Assembly (NCBI GenBank): GCA_013153455.1
Contig: JAADEK010000064.1
Span: 1 to 15,560, forward strand
Direction: 5' to 3'
DNA from: Aquificota bacterium
Lineage (GTDB): Bacteria; Aquificota; Aquificia; Aquificales; Aquificaceae
Length of the DNA: 15,560 bases
Of this stretch, positions 7,916 through 14,953 are shown piece after piece. The notes under the pieces are model-generated. The model was not told the DNA's origin, made no database searches, and worked only from the letters and a program-made list of their open reading frames with translations. How positions within the stretch are numbered: the first letter of the stretch is position 1; the number at the start of each line of letters is the position of its first letter. Position numbers and translations under genes: made by a program.

Positions 7916-9637
7916 TTATTTTTCCCACGTTCTTGATATCACGCACTCAACCTCAACCGGAACGCTCCTCAGGATTACCCTCCCCGCCCTCTTCATAGCG
8001 TCAAGGAGAACCTCCTTCACATCCTGCGCCTCTTCCTCGTCGCACTCCGCGACTATCTCGTCGTGAACGAGGTTAACAACCATCGCACCGAGACCCCTCC
8101 TTTTTAGCTCACCGTCAAAGAGGAGAACAGCGAGCTTCAGGAGGTCCGCACCCGTTCCCTGAACGGGGTAGTTCACCGCGTCGTTGAAGGTCGTAGCAAC
8201 GAAGCGCCTCCCGAGAAGCGTCCTTCCCCTTACCTCACCGTTTTGTTTCAGCTCCCTCTTTACCTCCTCGTGCCAATCCCTGAAAGCCTTAAAAGCGCTG
8301 AAGAAGCGCTCCCTGAGCCTCTTTGCCTCTTCCTCCTCAAGCTCAACGCCGTATCCGAGCCTCGCGTAGCGCGAAAGCCCCCTCGCGGAGATACCGTATA
8401 TGAGCCCGAAGTTTATAGCCTTCGCGAGCCTCCTTTCCTCCTCGCTCACCTCCTCCTCACGCTTCCCGAGAACCAAAGAAGCGGTAAATCGGTGGAGGTC
8501 CTTTCCCTCCCTAAAAGCCCTTACCATAAGCGGGTCTCCGACGAGCTCCGCCGCTATCCTCAGCTCTATCTGTGAAAAGTCCGCAACGACGAACACCCTC
8601 CCCTCACGCGTCCTGAAGACCTTCCTCAGCTCCCTCGGGACGTTTTGGACGTTAGGATTTGAGCAAGACATCCTCCCCGTAACCGCACCTATCTGCCTAA
8701 ACTCCGGGTATACCCTCCCGTCCCTCAAGGCTTCCTTTAACTCCCTCAGTTTATCCGTTAACTTTTTTAATCTTCTTATTTCAAGGACCTCCCTTACGGG
8801 AGGTATATCAACGAACTCCGAAAGGGCGGTATCGTCTGTAGAGAGGTTGCCCTTGGGGGTTCGCGGGAGGGGTATACGAAAGCGCTCCGAAAGGAGTTTC
8901 GCGAGAGCCTTCTGGGAAAGGGGGTCGGTTCTGTATTTTATGATAAAAGACTGAACCCTCTTCTGGGTTTCCCTTGAGAGGATTGAAAGAAGCTCCGAGA
9001 GCTTCCCCTCGTCAACCGGAAAGCCGTTGAGCTCAACCTCCGCGAGCACCTTCACGAAAGCCATCTCAACGACGCTGACGGGGCTCCTGAGCCCGAAGAG
9101 CTTCGCGGTTTTACTCTTCAGTAGCTCCTGCCCCCTCTCACCATCAAGCCCGTTTAACCTTTCAAGAAGTTTCGGGAAAATCTCACGAAGGACATCAACG
9201 TCCTTCGCAGCGTATCGGAGCTGTGCGTCCGAAAGGACGGGCGCATCCCAGTCCGAGAGCTGGTAGCTCTTGTCAAGGCTGTAGCCGAGTAAGCTCGCAA
9301 CGAGATGACTCAAGGAGTGGCGCTCATACCCAAGGAGGTAGCTCGCTATCATCGTATCAAACACCGCGGGTGGTCTTATACCGAGCCTTGAGAGGTATTT
9401 CAGGTCAAACTTCAAGTTATGCCCCACCACACCCTTCTTGGAGAGAAGCTCCCTGAGAGGGGTTATATCTTCTATCTCGTAAAGGTCAACGACATAGGTC
9501 TTCTCGCGGTCCCCGAGCTGGACGAGGCGAACCCTCTCCCCCGCGGTTTCGGTGTCAAGGAACAAAAAGGGTGCACCCGAAAGCTCCCCGCAGGCTCTCC
9601 TCAGCGTCTCGTCATCCGTTACGTATACAAATTCCAT
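7916..9637 (-). CDS. polA: DNA polymerase I, family A, with 3'-5' exonuclease and no 5' nuclease domain
   Basis: Family-A DNA polymerase of 573 residues, matching the compact Aquifex enzyme rather than the roughly 900-residue bacterial norm: the 5'-3' nuclease domain is absent. The proofreading domain looks active: exo I LDTETAG (Asp28, Glu30), exo II GHNLKFD (Asp78) and exo III YAAKD (Tyr142, Asp146). The polymerase motifs are complete: [10 protein letters not shown] (Asp353, steric-gate Glu358); [15 protein letters not shown] (Arg402, Lys406, Phe410, Tyr414); C, VHDE (Asp526). ATG 9637 matches the Aquifex N-terminus; a GTG at 9646 would add three residues and overlap nrdA. The nrdA stop and this ATG are separated by one base (TGATATG), indicating translational coupling. 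It probably serves repair and Okazaki-gap filling, needing a separate flap nuclease. Confidence 0.97.
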   Translation of the reverse strand: MEFVYVTDDETLRRACGELSGAPFLFLDTETAGERVRLVQLGDREKTYVVDLYEIEDITPLRELLSKKGVVGHNLKFDLKYLSRLGIRPPAVFDTMIASYLLGYERHSLSHLVASLLGYSLDKSYQLSDWDAPVLSDAQLRYAAKDVDVLREIFPKLLERLNGLDGERGQELLKSKTAKLFGLRSPVSVVEMAFVKVLAEVELNGFPVDEGKLSELLSILSRETQKRVQSFIIKYRTDPLSQKALAKLLSERFRIPLPRTPKGNLSTDDTALSEFVDIPPVREVLEIRRLKKLTDKLRELKEALRDGRVYPEFRQIGAVTGRMSCSNPNVQNVPRELRKVFRTREGRVFVVADFSQIELRIAAELVGDPLMVRAFREGKDLHRFTASLVLGKREEEVSEEERRLAKAINFGLIYGISARGLSRYARLGYGVELEEEEAKRLRERFFSAFKAFRDWHEEVKRELKQNGEVRGRTLLGRRFVATTFNDAVNYPVQGTGADLLKLAVLLFDGELKRRGLGAMVVNLVHDEIVAECDEEEAQDVKEVLLDAMKRAGRVILRSVPVEVECVISRTWEK

Positions 9638-9638
9638 A

Positions 9639-12044
9639 TCACGCACTGCAAGCTTCGCACTCCTCTATATCTATTATTGATTTACTCCTCAAGTAGTAGA
9701 CAGTCTTCAGACCAAGCTCCCAAGCGAGCTCGTAAAGGCGGGAAAGACGCGGTCCGTCTATGTTCTTCGGGTCTATAAAGAGATTCAAGCTCTGGGCTTG
9801 GTCTATCCACTTTTGCCTTACGGAAGCCGCGCGTATACTCCACTCTTGGTCTATCGTGTATGCGCTCTTGTAGTGCCAGTAAAAGCGGTTTACCTCGGGG
9901 GGAACTTGAGGAAGGATTCCGCTCATGTTCTCTTCCTTGTAAAAGCGGGCAAATATAGGGTCAACAGAGGAGGTCGCGCCGAGGATTAGGGAGGTTGAGC
10001 CTGTCGGCATAAGCGCAAGAAGATACCCGTTCCTGAGCCCGTGCTCCTTTATCTCTTCGCTGAGCTCACGCCACGGGAGCCTGTTTTCGTTTTTCTCACT
10101 GTCCTTTTGTATCTCATCAATCGTTCTCCCGAACAGGATTCCCTTACTCCAGTCCGAGCCCTCAAAGAGCTCGTAGCGCCCCCTTTCCTTCGCAAGCTCA
10201 AGGGAACCCTTTAGCGTGTAAAACGCTATTAGCTCAAAGAGCTTGTCCGCGAATCTCAGATGTTCCTCGCTCTCCCACTTTACGCCGTGTTTTACGAGAC
10301 AGTAGTGGTAGTTTGACACACCTATACCTATCGCCCTGAACTTCCTGTTTGTGAACTTAGCTTCGGGTATCGCGTAGTAGTTCATCTCAATGACGTTGTC
10401 AAGCATACGAACCAAAACGGGCAGAACTTCGCTTATCTTTTCCTCGGTGTGAACCTTACCGAGGTTAACAGAACCGAGATTACAAACCGGGAGGTATCCC
10501 GCTTCCTTCTTGTAGACAATCTCGCCGGTTTCGGGGTTTAGCTTGGGCTTTTCGTGGCGCGAGGGGGACATCACCTGAACTATCTCATGACACAAATTGC
10601 TTGAGTAGACCATACCGACGTGCCCGTTCGGGTTGTATCTGTTCGCGGTATCCCTGAAAAAGATATAAGGCTCACCGGTTTCAAACGCGACGGTCAGAAG
10701 CCTTTTCCAGAGCTCAAACGCGTCAACGGTGTTCTTTGCAAAGTCCGGGAGGTTCTTCTCAAGCTCCTCATACCACCTCTCAAACTCCTCACCCCAAAAG
10801 TCCTCAAGCCCCTTAGGTTCAAGGAGTTCCTCCTTTCCCCTTTCGTTTATCCCGACGTAGTAGTGGCTCCCGGGAAGGGGTTGGACGTTTTTGTATCTGC
10901 CCTCGTAAATCTTTTTCGTTATGTATTGACGAGCCCAGTAAGGGTCCATAAGCGTCCAATGCTTTCTTTCCTTTAAGCGCTTCATAAAAAGGTCGGGTAT
11001 CGCTATCGCGGGGTGGATGTCGTGAGCCTTCTTCCTCTCGTCCCCTACGTTCGTCTTTACCTCCAAAAAGTCAAGAACGTCCTTGTGCCATATGTCAAGC
11101 GTAACGGAAGCCGAACCCTTCCTCATACCGAGCTGGTCTACATACGTCATCGTGTCGTTTATGAGCTTCACCACGGGAATCACACCGCTTGACGCTCCCT
11201 TGAACTTCCTTATCGGGGCACCCGCGGAGCGTATCTTCCCTATGTATATACCGAGTCCCCCCGCAAACTTTGATATCATCCCCGCTTTCTTTATGTTGTC
11301 AAAGATGTCGTAAAGGTCGTCGTCAACCGTAAGGACGAAACAAGAGGAGAGTTGAGTGAAGGGTCTTCGCGCGTTCATGAGCGTCGGGGTCGCCACGGTA
11401 ACGAGGTGCTCCGAAAGGAGGTCGTAAAAGCGTTTTGCCCACTTTACGCGCTCTTCGTCCTTTTCGGGAACCGCGAGCGTCATCGCGACGAGCATATACA
11501 TCTCTTGGGGAAGCTCTATAACCCTCCCCTCTTCGTCCCTCACCAGATACCTGTCGTAGAGTATCTTTATACCCGTATACGTAAAGAGCATGTCCCTTTC
11601 GGGCTTTATGTATCTTGCGAGCGTATGAAAGTCCTCGGGAGAATACTTCTCAAGGAGATACTCCCCGTATATACCCTTCTCAACGTATTCCTTAACGAAG
11701 GTGTAAAAGCTCTTTCTGTTGTAGGGTTTGTATTTACCGAGGTCGTCCTTGAGGGAGTAGCCCCTCAGGTGAGCGACGTCCTTGTAAAGGTCGTAAAGGA
11801 GGAGACGCGCCGCGGTGTAAGTCCAGTCGGGTCTTTCCGCGGACACCTTCTCCGCAGCGGTCTTTATAAGAAGCTGTTGTATCTCCTTCGTGGTTATCCC
11901 GTCGCGGAACTGAATCTGAGCGTCAGCCTCAAGCTCAAGCGGGTCAACGTCAAGCCCCTCCGACGCGAACTTGATGGCTATCCTTATCTTGTTTATGTCC
12001 AGCTTTTCCTTCCTTCCGCTCCTCTTTATTACATACATCGTCAT
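9639..12044 (-). CDS. nrdA: Ribonucleoside-diphosphate reductase, class I alpha subunit
   Basis: Catalytic large subunit of class I ribonucleotide reductase, 801 residues, reducing NDPs to dNDPs with a radical supplied by NrdB/NrdF. An ATP-cone (about 3-95, beginning [13 protein letters not shown]) suggests dATP feedback control. The active site is complete: Cys235 (QLSSCFVLT) and Cys521 (LPVCNLGS) as the disulfide pair, thiyl Cys485 with Asn483 and Glu487 in NLCHE, the phosphate loop MPTGSTS near 679-685, the radical-path pair Tyr783-Tyr784, and the C-terminal shuttle cysteines Cys796 and Cys799. No intein is present. ATG 12044 is used here; ATG 12038 is an alternative two codons in. No Shine-Dalgarno is seen; a TAAAAT box ends 9 nt upstream. 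The beta subunit is not in the window. It heads an nrdA-polA-hisIE unit. Confidence 0.97.
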   Translation of the reverse strand: MTMYVIKRSGRKEKLDINKIRIAIKFASEGLDVDPLELEADAQIQFRDGITTKEIQQLLIKTAAEKVSAERPDWTYTAARLLLYDLYKDVAHLRGYSLKDDLGKYKPYNRKSFYTFVKEYVEKGIYGEYLLEKYSPEDFHTLARYIKPERDMLFTYTGIKILYDRYLVRDEEGRVIELPQEMYMLVAMTLAVPEKDEERVKWAKRFYDLLSEHLVTVATPTLMNARRPFTQLSSCFVLTVDDDLYDIFDNIKKAGMISKFAGGLGIYIGKIRSAGAPIRKFKGASSGVIPVVKLINDTMTYVDQLGMRKGSASVTLDIWHKDVLDFLEVKTNVGDERKKAHDIHPAIAIPDLFMKRLKERKHWTLMDPYWARQYITKKIYEGRYKNVQPLPGSHYYVGINERGKEELLEPKGLEDFWGEEFERWYEELEKNLPDFAKNTVDAFELWKRLLTVAFETGEPYIFFRDTANRYNPNGHVGMVYSSNLCHEIVQVMSPSRHEKPKLNPETGEIVYKKEAGYLPVCNLGSVNLGKVHTEEKISEVLPVLVRMLDNVIEMNYYAIPEAKFTNRKFRAIGIGVSNYHYCLVKHGVKWESEEHLRFADKLFELIAFYTLKGSLELAKERGRYELFEGSDWSKGILFGRTIDEIQKDSEKNENRLPWRELSEEIKEHGLRNGYLLALMPTGSTSLILGATSSVDPIFARFYKEENMSGILPQVPPEVNRFYWHYKSAYTIDQEWSIRAASVRQKWIDQAQSLNLFIDPKNIDGPRLSRLYELAWELGLKTVYYLRSKSIIDIEECEACSA

Positions 12045-12053
12045 GATTAGAGG

Positions 12054-12059
12054 ATTTTA
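12054..12059 (-). promoter_or_regulatory. Candidate -10 box of nrdA
   Basis: TAAAAT on the minus strand, separated by 9 nt from ATG 12044. With the usual 6-8 nt from -10 to the start point, transcription would begin at or within 2 nt of the ATG, giving a leaderless message; there is no ribosome site. No good -35 was found, as the expected place falls inside the hairpin at 12071-12086. Confidence 0.45.
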
Positions 12060-12070
12060 AACAATCAAGA

Positions 12071-12086
12071 AACGCCTTTCGGCGTT
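12071..12086 (-). terminator. Hairpin downstream of suhB-like gene, candidate terminator
   Basis: A perfect 6-bp inverted repeat, AACGCC-GAAA-GGCGTT on the minus strand, with a GNRA-type loop; the stem can be lengthened by about three further pairs including G-U wobbles. It lies 23 nt after the stop of the inositol-phosphatase gene and is followed by TCTTGATTGTTT, a loose T-rich tail. It fits a weak intrinsic terminator for the tonB-like/suhB-like unit, placed directly upstream of the nrdA promoter. On the plus strand no T tract follows, so it seems one-directional. It could instead be a regulatory structure for nrdA. Confidence 0.5.
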
Positions 12087-12108
12087 CCCAATCATAGCCA
12101 ATAAAAAC

Positions 12109-12894
12109 TCATTGATATATATGTCTTTTCACGACACCGAGGAGAAACTCGTGAACGTAAGGATTTCCCGCTATAACGTCAATTACCCCTTCGGGGTTCT
12201 CAAGGAGCGTATACCTTCCGCCCGCCTCCGAGAGTATCACGAGCCCCGCACTTATGTCCCACCTCTTCATCTCAAACTCTATCATCCCGTCAAAGATACC
12301 CTCCGCTACCATGCATATATCAACCGCTGCAGCCCCCGGTCTCCTCATAGAGCCTACCTCGTAAAAGACCTCTTTGAATATACCGAGGTAAACCGATACG
12401 TCCCTCCTGCTCCTTGAGGGAAAGCCGTATACAACGCCCGCGTGCTTGAGGCTCTCGTTTTCCCTTACGCTTATCCTCTCGCCGTTCTTATACGCTCCCT
12501 CTCCTTTACCAGCCCAGTAGAGTGTATCAAAGTAAGGGAGGTAAACAGCGCCCGCTATTGGCTCCGTCTCGTAAACGAGACCCACCGAGACCGCAAATAT
12601 CGGGAAGCGGTTTATGTAGTTCTTGGTTCCGTCAAGCGGGTCCACGAACCACTTGAAGGGACTCTCTTTCCCTTCCTTTCCCCCCTCTTCCCCAACGACC
12701 TCGTGCTCGGGGAAATACTTAAGTATAAGCTCCTTTATCCTCCTTTCGGACTCCCTGTCAACGAAGCTCACAAAATCCTTCTCCCCTTTCTCTTCTACGT
12801 TTTTTCGTGTGAGCTTCCCGAAGTTTTCCTTAAGAACCTGACCGCCCGCGAGTGAAGCGAGCTTCGCTACCTCAACAAATCTCCTTATTTCCAT
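12109..12894 (-). CDS. suhB: Inositol-monophosphatase family protein (SuhB-like; IMPase/FBPase)
   Basis: Magnesium-dependent, lithium-sensitive-type sugar phosphatase of 261 residues. Motifs: GEEGG at 68-72 (metal ligand), WFVDPLDGTKNY with Asp85 and Asp88 at 82-93, and RWDISAGLVILSEAGG with Asp213 near the C-terminus. In hyperthermophiles this family often acts on both inositol-1-phosphate and fructose-1,6-bisphosphate; the inositol activity feeds the compatible solute di-myo-inositol phosphate, which is known in Aquifex relatives. Which substrate applies here cannot be told from the sequence. ATG 12894 lies 23 nt after the stop of the upstream tonB-like gene and has no Shine-Dalgarno; an extended -10 (TGTGATAAT) ends 9 nt before it, so it may have its own leaderless promoter as well as read-through. 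Confidence 0.92.
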   Translation of the reverse strand: MEIRRFVEVAKLASLAGGQVLKENFGKLTRKNVEEKGEKDFVSFVDRESERRIKELILKYFPEHEVVGEEGGKEGKESPFKWFVDPLDGTKNYINRFPIFAVSVGLVYETEPIAGAVYLPYFDTLYWAGKGEGAYKNGERISVRENESLKHAGVVYGFPSRSRRDVSVYLGIFKEVFYEVGSMRRPGAAAVDICMVAEGIFDGMIEFEMKRWDISAGLVILSEAGGRYTLLENPEGVIDVIAGNPYVHEFLLGVVKRHIYQ

Positions 12895-12903
12895 AAATTA
12901 TGT

Positions 12904-12909
12904 ATTATC
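12904..12909 (-). promoter_or_regulatory. Candidate extended -10 of the suhB-like gene
   Basis: On the minus strand GATAAT is preceded by TGT, forming an extended -10 (TGn-GATAAT), in the 23-nt gap after the tonB-like stop. It ends 9 nt before ATG 12894, again predicting a start point at or next to the ATG. The purine run AAGGA is 19 nt from the ATG, too far to act as a ribosome site. Confidence 0.42.
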
Positions 12910-12917
12910 ACAATTCC

Positions 12918-13583
12918 TTACGTCGCGAACCTGAAAGTGATTACACCCTCTTGAACTTCGGGCTCCTCTATGGGCTCAAACCTGAGCTTCCTAACAAACT
13001 CAATAAGTTTCTCATCAACGCTCCCCACCCCGCTCCTTTGGAGCAAAACCGCCCTTATGACCTTTCCCTCCGGACTTACCCATATCTTTATACGTGCTTG
13101 GGAGGGAAACTCTTTTACCGTAAAAACGGGAGCGGGAGGTATGTATACGAGCTTTCTGGTCCCGCTCTTTATCTTTACGCTCTTTCTCCCGACGACCGCG
13201 GATATCTCCCCTACCTCCTTCCTCATCTGTGCCCTCTTTGCGAGCCTTTCCCTTATCCTTTTTTCAAGCTCGGGAAGTATGGAAACGCTTTCCTCCTTTT
13301 GTTCCGCGACGGGGACGTCACCCTTCGGGTGTGCGCTCACCGCGCCCGAGGGTGGCGCCTCTCCCCGCTTTTGCTCCTCGGCGCTTCTTGCGGGCTTTTC
13401 CTTCTTCGGGGGCGGAGGGGGCGGTGGTTTTACGTGCTTTATCTCAACCCGAAGGGGAGGGGGAGACTCGGGGGGCTTTAGGTTTACGGAGAATATGTAT
13501 ACGTATAGGAGCTTTATAAAGAGGAGGTTTATGAGGAGTGATATCATAAAGTATAGGACGTTTTCCGTGAGGTTTTTCCCCAT
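12918..13583 (-). CDS. TonB-family energy transducer protein
   Basis: A 221-residue inner-membrane protein with TonB architecture. A short cytoplasmic N-terminus is followed by one membrane helix (about 9-32), then a proline-rich periplasmic linker (PPESPPP at 37-43, seven prolines at 53-59, followed by alternating Lys/Glu/Ala-Pro), a charged helical segment (about 105-125), and a C-terminal TonB domain (about 140-221). The last contains the family pattern KIWVSPEGKVIRAVLLQRSGVGSVDEKLIEFVRKLRFEP. TonB couples proton-motive force via ExbB-ExbD to outer-membrane transporters; neither ExbB/ExbD nor a receptor is in the window. ATG 13583 has no Shine-Dalgarno and a TAAAAT box 9 nt upstream. It is divergent from the 110-residue gene and probably co-transcribed with the downstream phosphatase. 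It could be a TolA-like or other TonB-domain protein rather than the sole TonB. Confidence 0.88.
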   Translation of the reverse strand: MGKNLTENVLYFMISLLINLLFIKLLYVYIFSVNLKPPESPPPLRVEIKHVKPPPPPPPKKEKPARSAEEQKRGEAPPSGAVSAHPKGDVPVAEQKEESVSILPELEKRIRERLAKRAQMRKEVGEISAVVGRKSVKIKSGTRKLVYIPPAPVFTVKEFPSQARIKIWVSPEGKVIRAVLLQRSGVGSVDEKLIEFVRKLRFEPIEEPEVQEGVITFRFAT

Positions 13584-13592
13584 ACAAGAATG

Positions 13593-13598
13593 ATTTTA
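13593..13598 (-). promoter_or_regulatory. Candidate -10 box of the TonB-family gene, overlapping the divergent promoter
   Basis: TAAAAT on the minus strand ends 9 nt before ATG 13583, predicting a leaderless start. On the plus strand TTAAAT at 13596-13601 ends 8 nt before ATG 13610 of the divergent gene. The two -10 candidates share three base pairs, so polymerases could not occupy both at once. No -35 elements are obvious. Confidence 0.45.
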
Positions 13599-13609
13599 AA
13601 TTAAACGTG

Positions 13610-13942
13610 ATGCTTCAGAAAGATACGCTTGACGATGAGATTTTAAGGGAGATAGCGGGCGTCGGGGGCGCATACGGGAGCAGGCTTGAGGCGTGCCTGA
13701 AGGAAGCCCTGCGCGTAAAGAGGGCTCTTTCATACCTTGAGAAGAGGCTCGCGCGCCAAAGGAGTAAAGTCCCGCGCCTCACAATAAAACTCTCGGTCTC
13801 GCTTAGGAAGCGCCTTTCCCGCCTTAAGGAGGAAGCGCTAAAATACAGGTATTACCTGATAGTATACAGGGAGGCTATAGGTCTTACGAACCACCGCATC
13901 GTTGACGAGGTTTACCCCGTTGAGAAGGTCTTCGGGAGATGA
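13610..13942 (+). CDS. Uncharacterised basic helical protein, coupled to mnmC2
   Basis: I do not recognise this 110-residue protein. It begins with an acidic segment (DTLDDEILREI), a glycine-rich turn (AGVGGAYGSR), then two long Lys/Arg-rich amphipathic helices (about 24-46 and 60-85) joined by a short possible strand (PRLTIKLSV), ending with EVYPVEKVFGR. There are no membrane helices and no signal peptide. Many basic residues could suit binding to RNA or another polyanion, but that is only inference. ATG 13610 is preceded by an in-frame GTG at 13607; no ribosome site is present and a TTAAAT box ends 8 nt upstream. Its TGA stop overlaps the mnmC2 ATG (ATGA), showing tight co-translation and hinting at a shared role, possibly in tRNA modification. 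Confidence 0.8.
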   Translation: MLQKDTLDDEILREIAGVGGAYGSRLEACLKEALRVKRALSYLEKRLARQRSKVPRLTIKLSVSLRKRLSRLKEEALKYRYYLIVYREAIGLTNHRIVDEVYPVEKVFGR

Positions 13943-14871
13943 AAAGGGAAAAGTTCTTTAGGAGTTTCCTTGAGGAATTTTTAAGGAAAAGGGGGGAGAG
14001 TTTAGGAAAGGACGGGTTTGATTTTGTCCTCAGAGAGCTTCTTCGGCTCGCATACTTTCCCCAAGAGGAAGGGTATGAGGTTCTAAAGACCGCGGACGGC
14101 TCTTTGACGCTTCTTTCACTTCGCTACGGTGAGCCGTTTCACAGTCAGAGCGCGGGCGCTGTGCGCGAGTCTTACTTTAAGTTTCTGAAGCCCTCAAGGC
14201 TTTTGAGAAAGGCGCGCACAGCCCAAACAGTAAGGATTCTTGATATCGGGTTCGGGCTCGGTTATAACCTCGCGGTAGCCCTTAAACACATATGGGAGGA
14301 AAACCCGCGCGTGCGGGTTGAGGTCTACTCGCTTGAGAAGGAACTCCTTGAGAGCATTCCTTTACTCCCCTCTCCGTATCGGGATATACACAAGTGGCTC
14401 CTTGATAGGACACCGGAGTATGAGGACGAGAGGCTAAAGCTGAAGGTTCTCGTCGGGGATGCGAGGGAGAAGATAAGGGAGATTGAGGGGTTTGTCGCGG
14501 ATGCGGTCTTTCACGACCCCTTCTCACCTTACAAGAACCCGGAGCTTTGGACGCTTGATTTCTTGAAGCTCGTTTCGGAGCGTCTCTCACCCGAGGGCTA
14601 CTGGGTATCTTATACGTCCTCCCTCGCGGTTAGGAAGGCTCTCGTTCTCTTGGGTTTTCGGGTCGGGTCAAGCGTTCAACTGGGGAGAAAGAGGAGCGGA
14701 ACCGTCGCGAGCAAGAGGGGCACCGTTCCCCCGATGGACGAGGACGAGATGAGGAAGTTAACCTTTTCACCCTACGCTATAGCCCTTCGGGACGAGGGTC
14801 TGAACGCTGAACCGCTTGAGATATTGACGGATTACCTAATCGGGGTTTACAAACGCATACCAAAAACGTAA
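13939..14871 (+). CDS. mnmC: MnmC2-type tRNA U34 methyltransferase (DUF752, stand-alone)
   Basis: SAM-dependent methyltransferase of 310 residues that methylates 5-aminomethyl(-2-thio)uridine at the tRNA wobble position to give mnm5(s2)U. The N-terminal region (1-95) has the family's substrate motif with YGEPFHSQSAGAVRESYFKFL at about 63-83. The Rossmann domain follows: motif I ILDIGFGLGYN at 100-110, the acidic ribose contact Glu133, GDAR around Asp174, and HDPFSPYKNPELW at 192-204, the counterpart of DGFAPxKNPxMW in E. coli MnmC. The FAD oxidase half (MnmC1) of E. coli MnmC is missing; a stand-alone protein of this type from Aquifex aeolicus has been shown to work without it. ATG 13939 overlaps the upstream stop by 4 nt. 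An internal basic patch near 250-260 may contact tRNA. Confidence 0.92.
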   Translation: MKREKFFRSFLEEFLRKRGESLGKDGFDFVLRELLRLAYFPQEEGYEVLKTADGSLTLLSLRYGEPFHSQSAGAVRESYFKFLKPSRLLRKARTAQTVRILDIGFGLGYNLAVALKHIWEENPRVRVEVYSLEKELLESIPLLPSPYRDIHKWLLDRTPEYEDERLKLKVLVGDAREKIREIEGFVADAVFHDPFSPYKNPELWTLDFLKLVSERLSPEGYWVSYTSSLAVRKALVLLGFRVGSSVQLGRKRSGTVASKRGTVPPMDEDEMRKLTFSPYAIALRDEGLNAEPLEILTDYLIGVYKRIPKT

Positions 14872-14875
14872 AATT

Positions 14876-14881
14876 TATAAT
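14876..14881 (+). promoter_or_regulatory. Consensus -10 (TATAAT) upstream of the ribbon-helix-helix gene
   Basis: A perfect TATAAT lies 4 nt after the mnmC2 stop codon, in an AT-rich stretch with three AAATTT tracts at 14871, 14883 and 14893 (spacing 12 and 10, near helical repeat, so possibly bent DNA). A start near 14888 would give a leader of about 65 nt carrying the CCCCC/GGGGG inverted repeat and a direct repeat. No -35 match was seen. Confidence 0.5.
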
Positions 14882-14901
14882 AAAATTTCAAAAAATTTAG
14901 A

Positions 14902-14914
14902 CCCCCATAGGGGG
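14902..14914. repeat. Perfect inverted repeat CCCCC-ATA-GGGGG
   Basis: Five C:G pairs with a 3-nt loop in the leader of the ribbon-helix-helix gene. On the minus strand it is followed by TCTAAATTTTTT, the form of an intrinsic terminator that would stop transcripts coming leftwards from the convergent metallophosphatase gene before they enter mnmC2. On the plus strand no T tract follows, so there it would be a leader hairpin or a protein-binding site. Function is inferred; the repeat itself is certain. Confidence 0.6.
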
Positions 14915-14925
14915 AGAAGAGAGTT

Positions 14926-14939
14926 TAAAGCACTAAAGC
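14926..14939 (+). repeat. Direct repeat TAAAGC with 8-bp period, candidate operator
   Basis: TAAAGC occurs at 14926-14931 and 14934-14939, an 8-bp period, between the candidate promoter and the ribosome site of the ribbon-helix-helix gene. Proteins of this fold often bind tandem short repeats with a small period (MetJ boxes are 8 bp), so autoregulation is plausible. Two 6-bp copies are a weak signal. Confidence 0.35.
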
Positions 14940-14953
14940 GAGAGGGGTGTTTT

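Noticed and set aside
7902..7946. Upstream extension of hisIE to 7946
   Set aside because: Adds 15 unconserved residues overlapping polA; the family's start matches ATG 7901.
11352..12050. 232-codon open frame on the plus strand opposite nrdA, with a similar one at 10620-10976
   Set aside because: Lies antisense to a gene with complete, conserved motifs; its translation has no recognisable domain and reflects codon bias of the real gene.
12036..12108. Possible NrdR box or riboswitch upstream of nrdA
   Set aside because: No ACACWATATATWGTGT-like pair is present; the only structure is the simple terminator-like hairpin.
12900..13593. Plus-strand open frames of about 190-207 codons opposite the TonB-family gene
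   Set aside because: Low-complexity Gly/Ser/Phe or Pro-rich shadows of the proline-rich linker; the minus-strand frame has clear TonB architecture.
14881..14953. CRISPR-like or tRNA-like element suggested by the GC-rich palindrome in an AT-rich leader
   Set aside because: Only one copy of the palindrome exists, with no spacer array, and no cloverleaf can be drawn.
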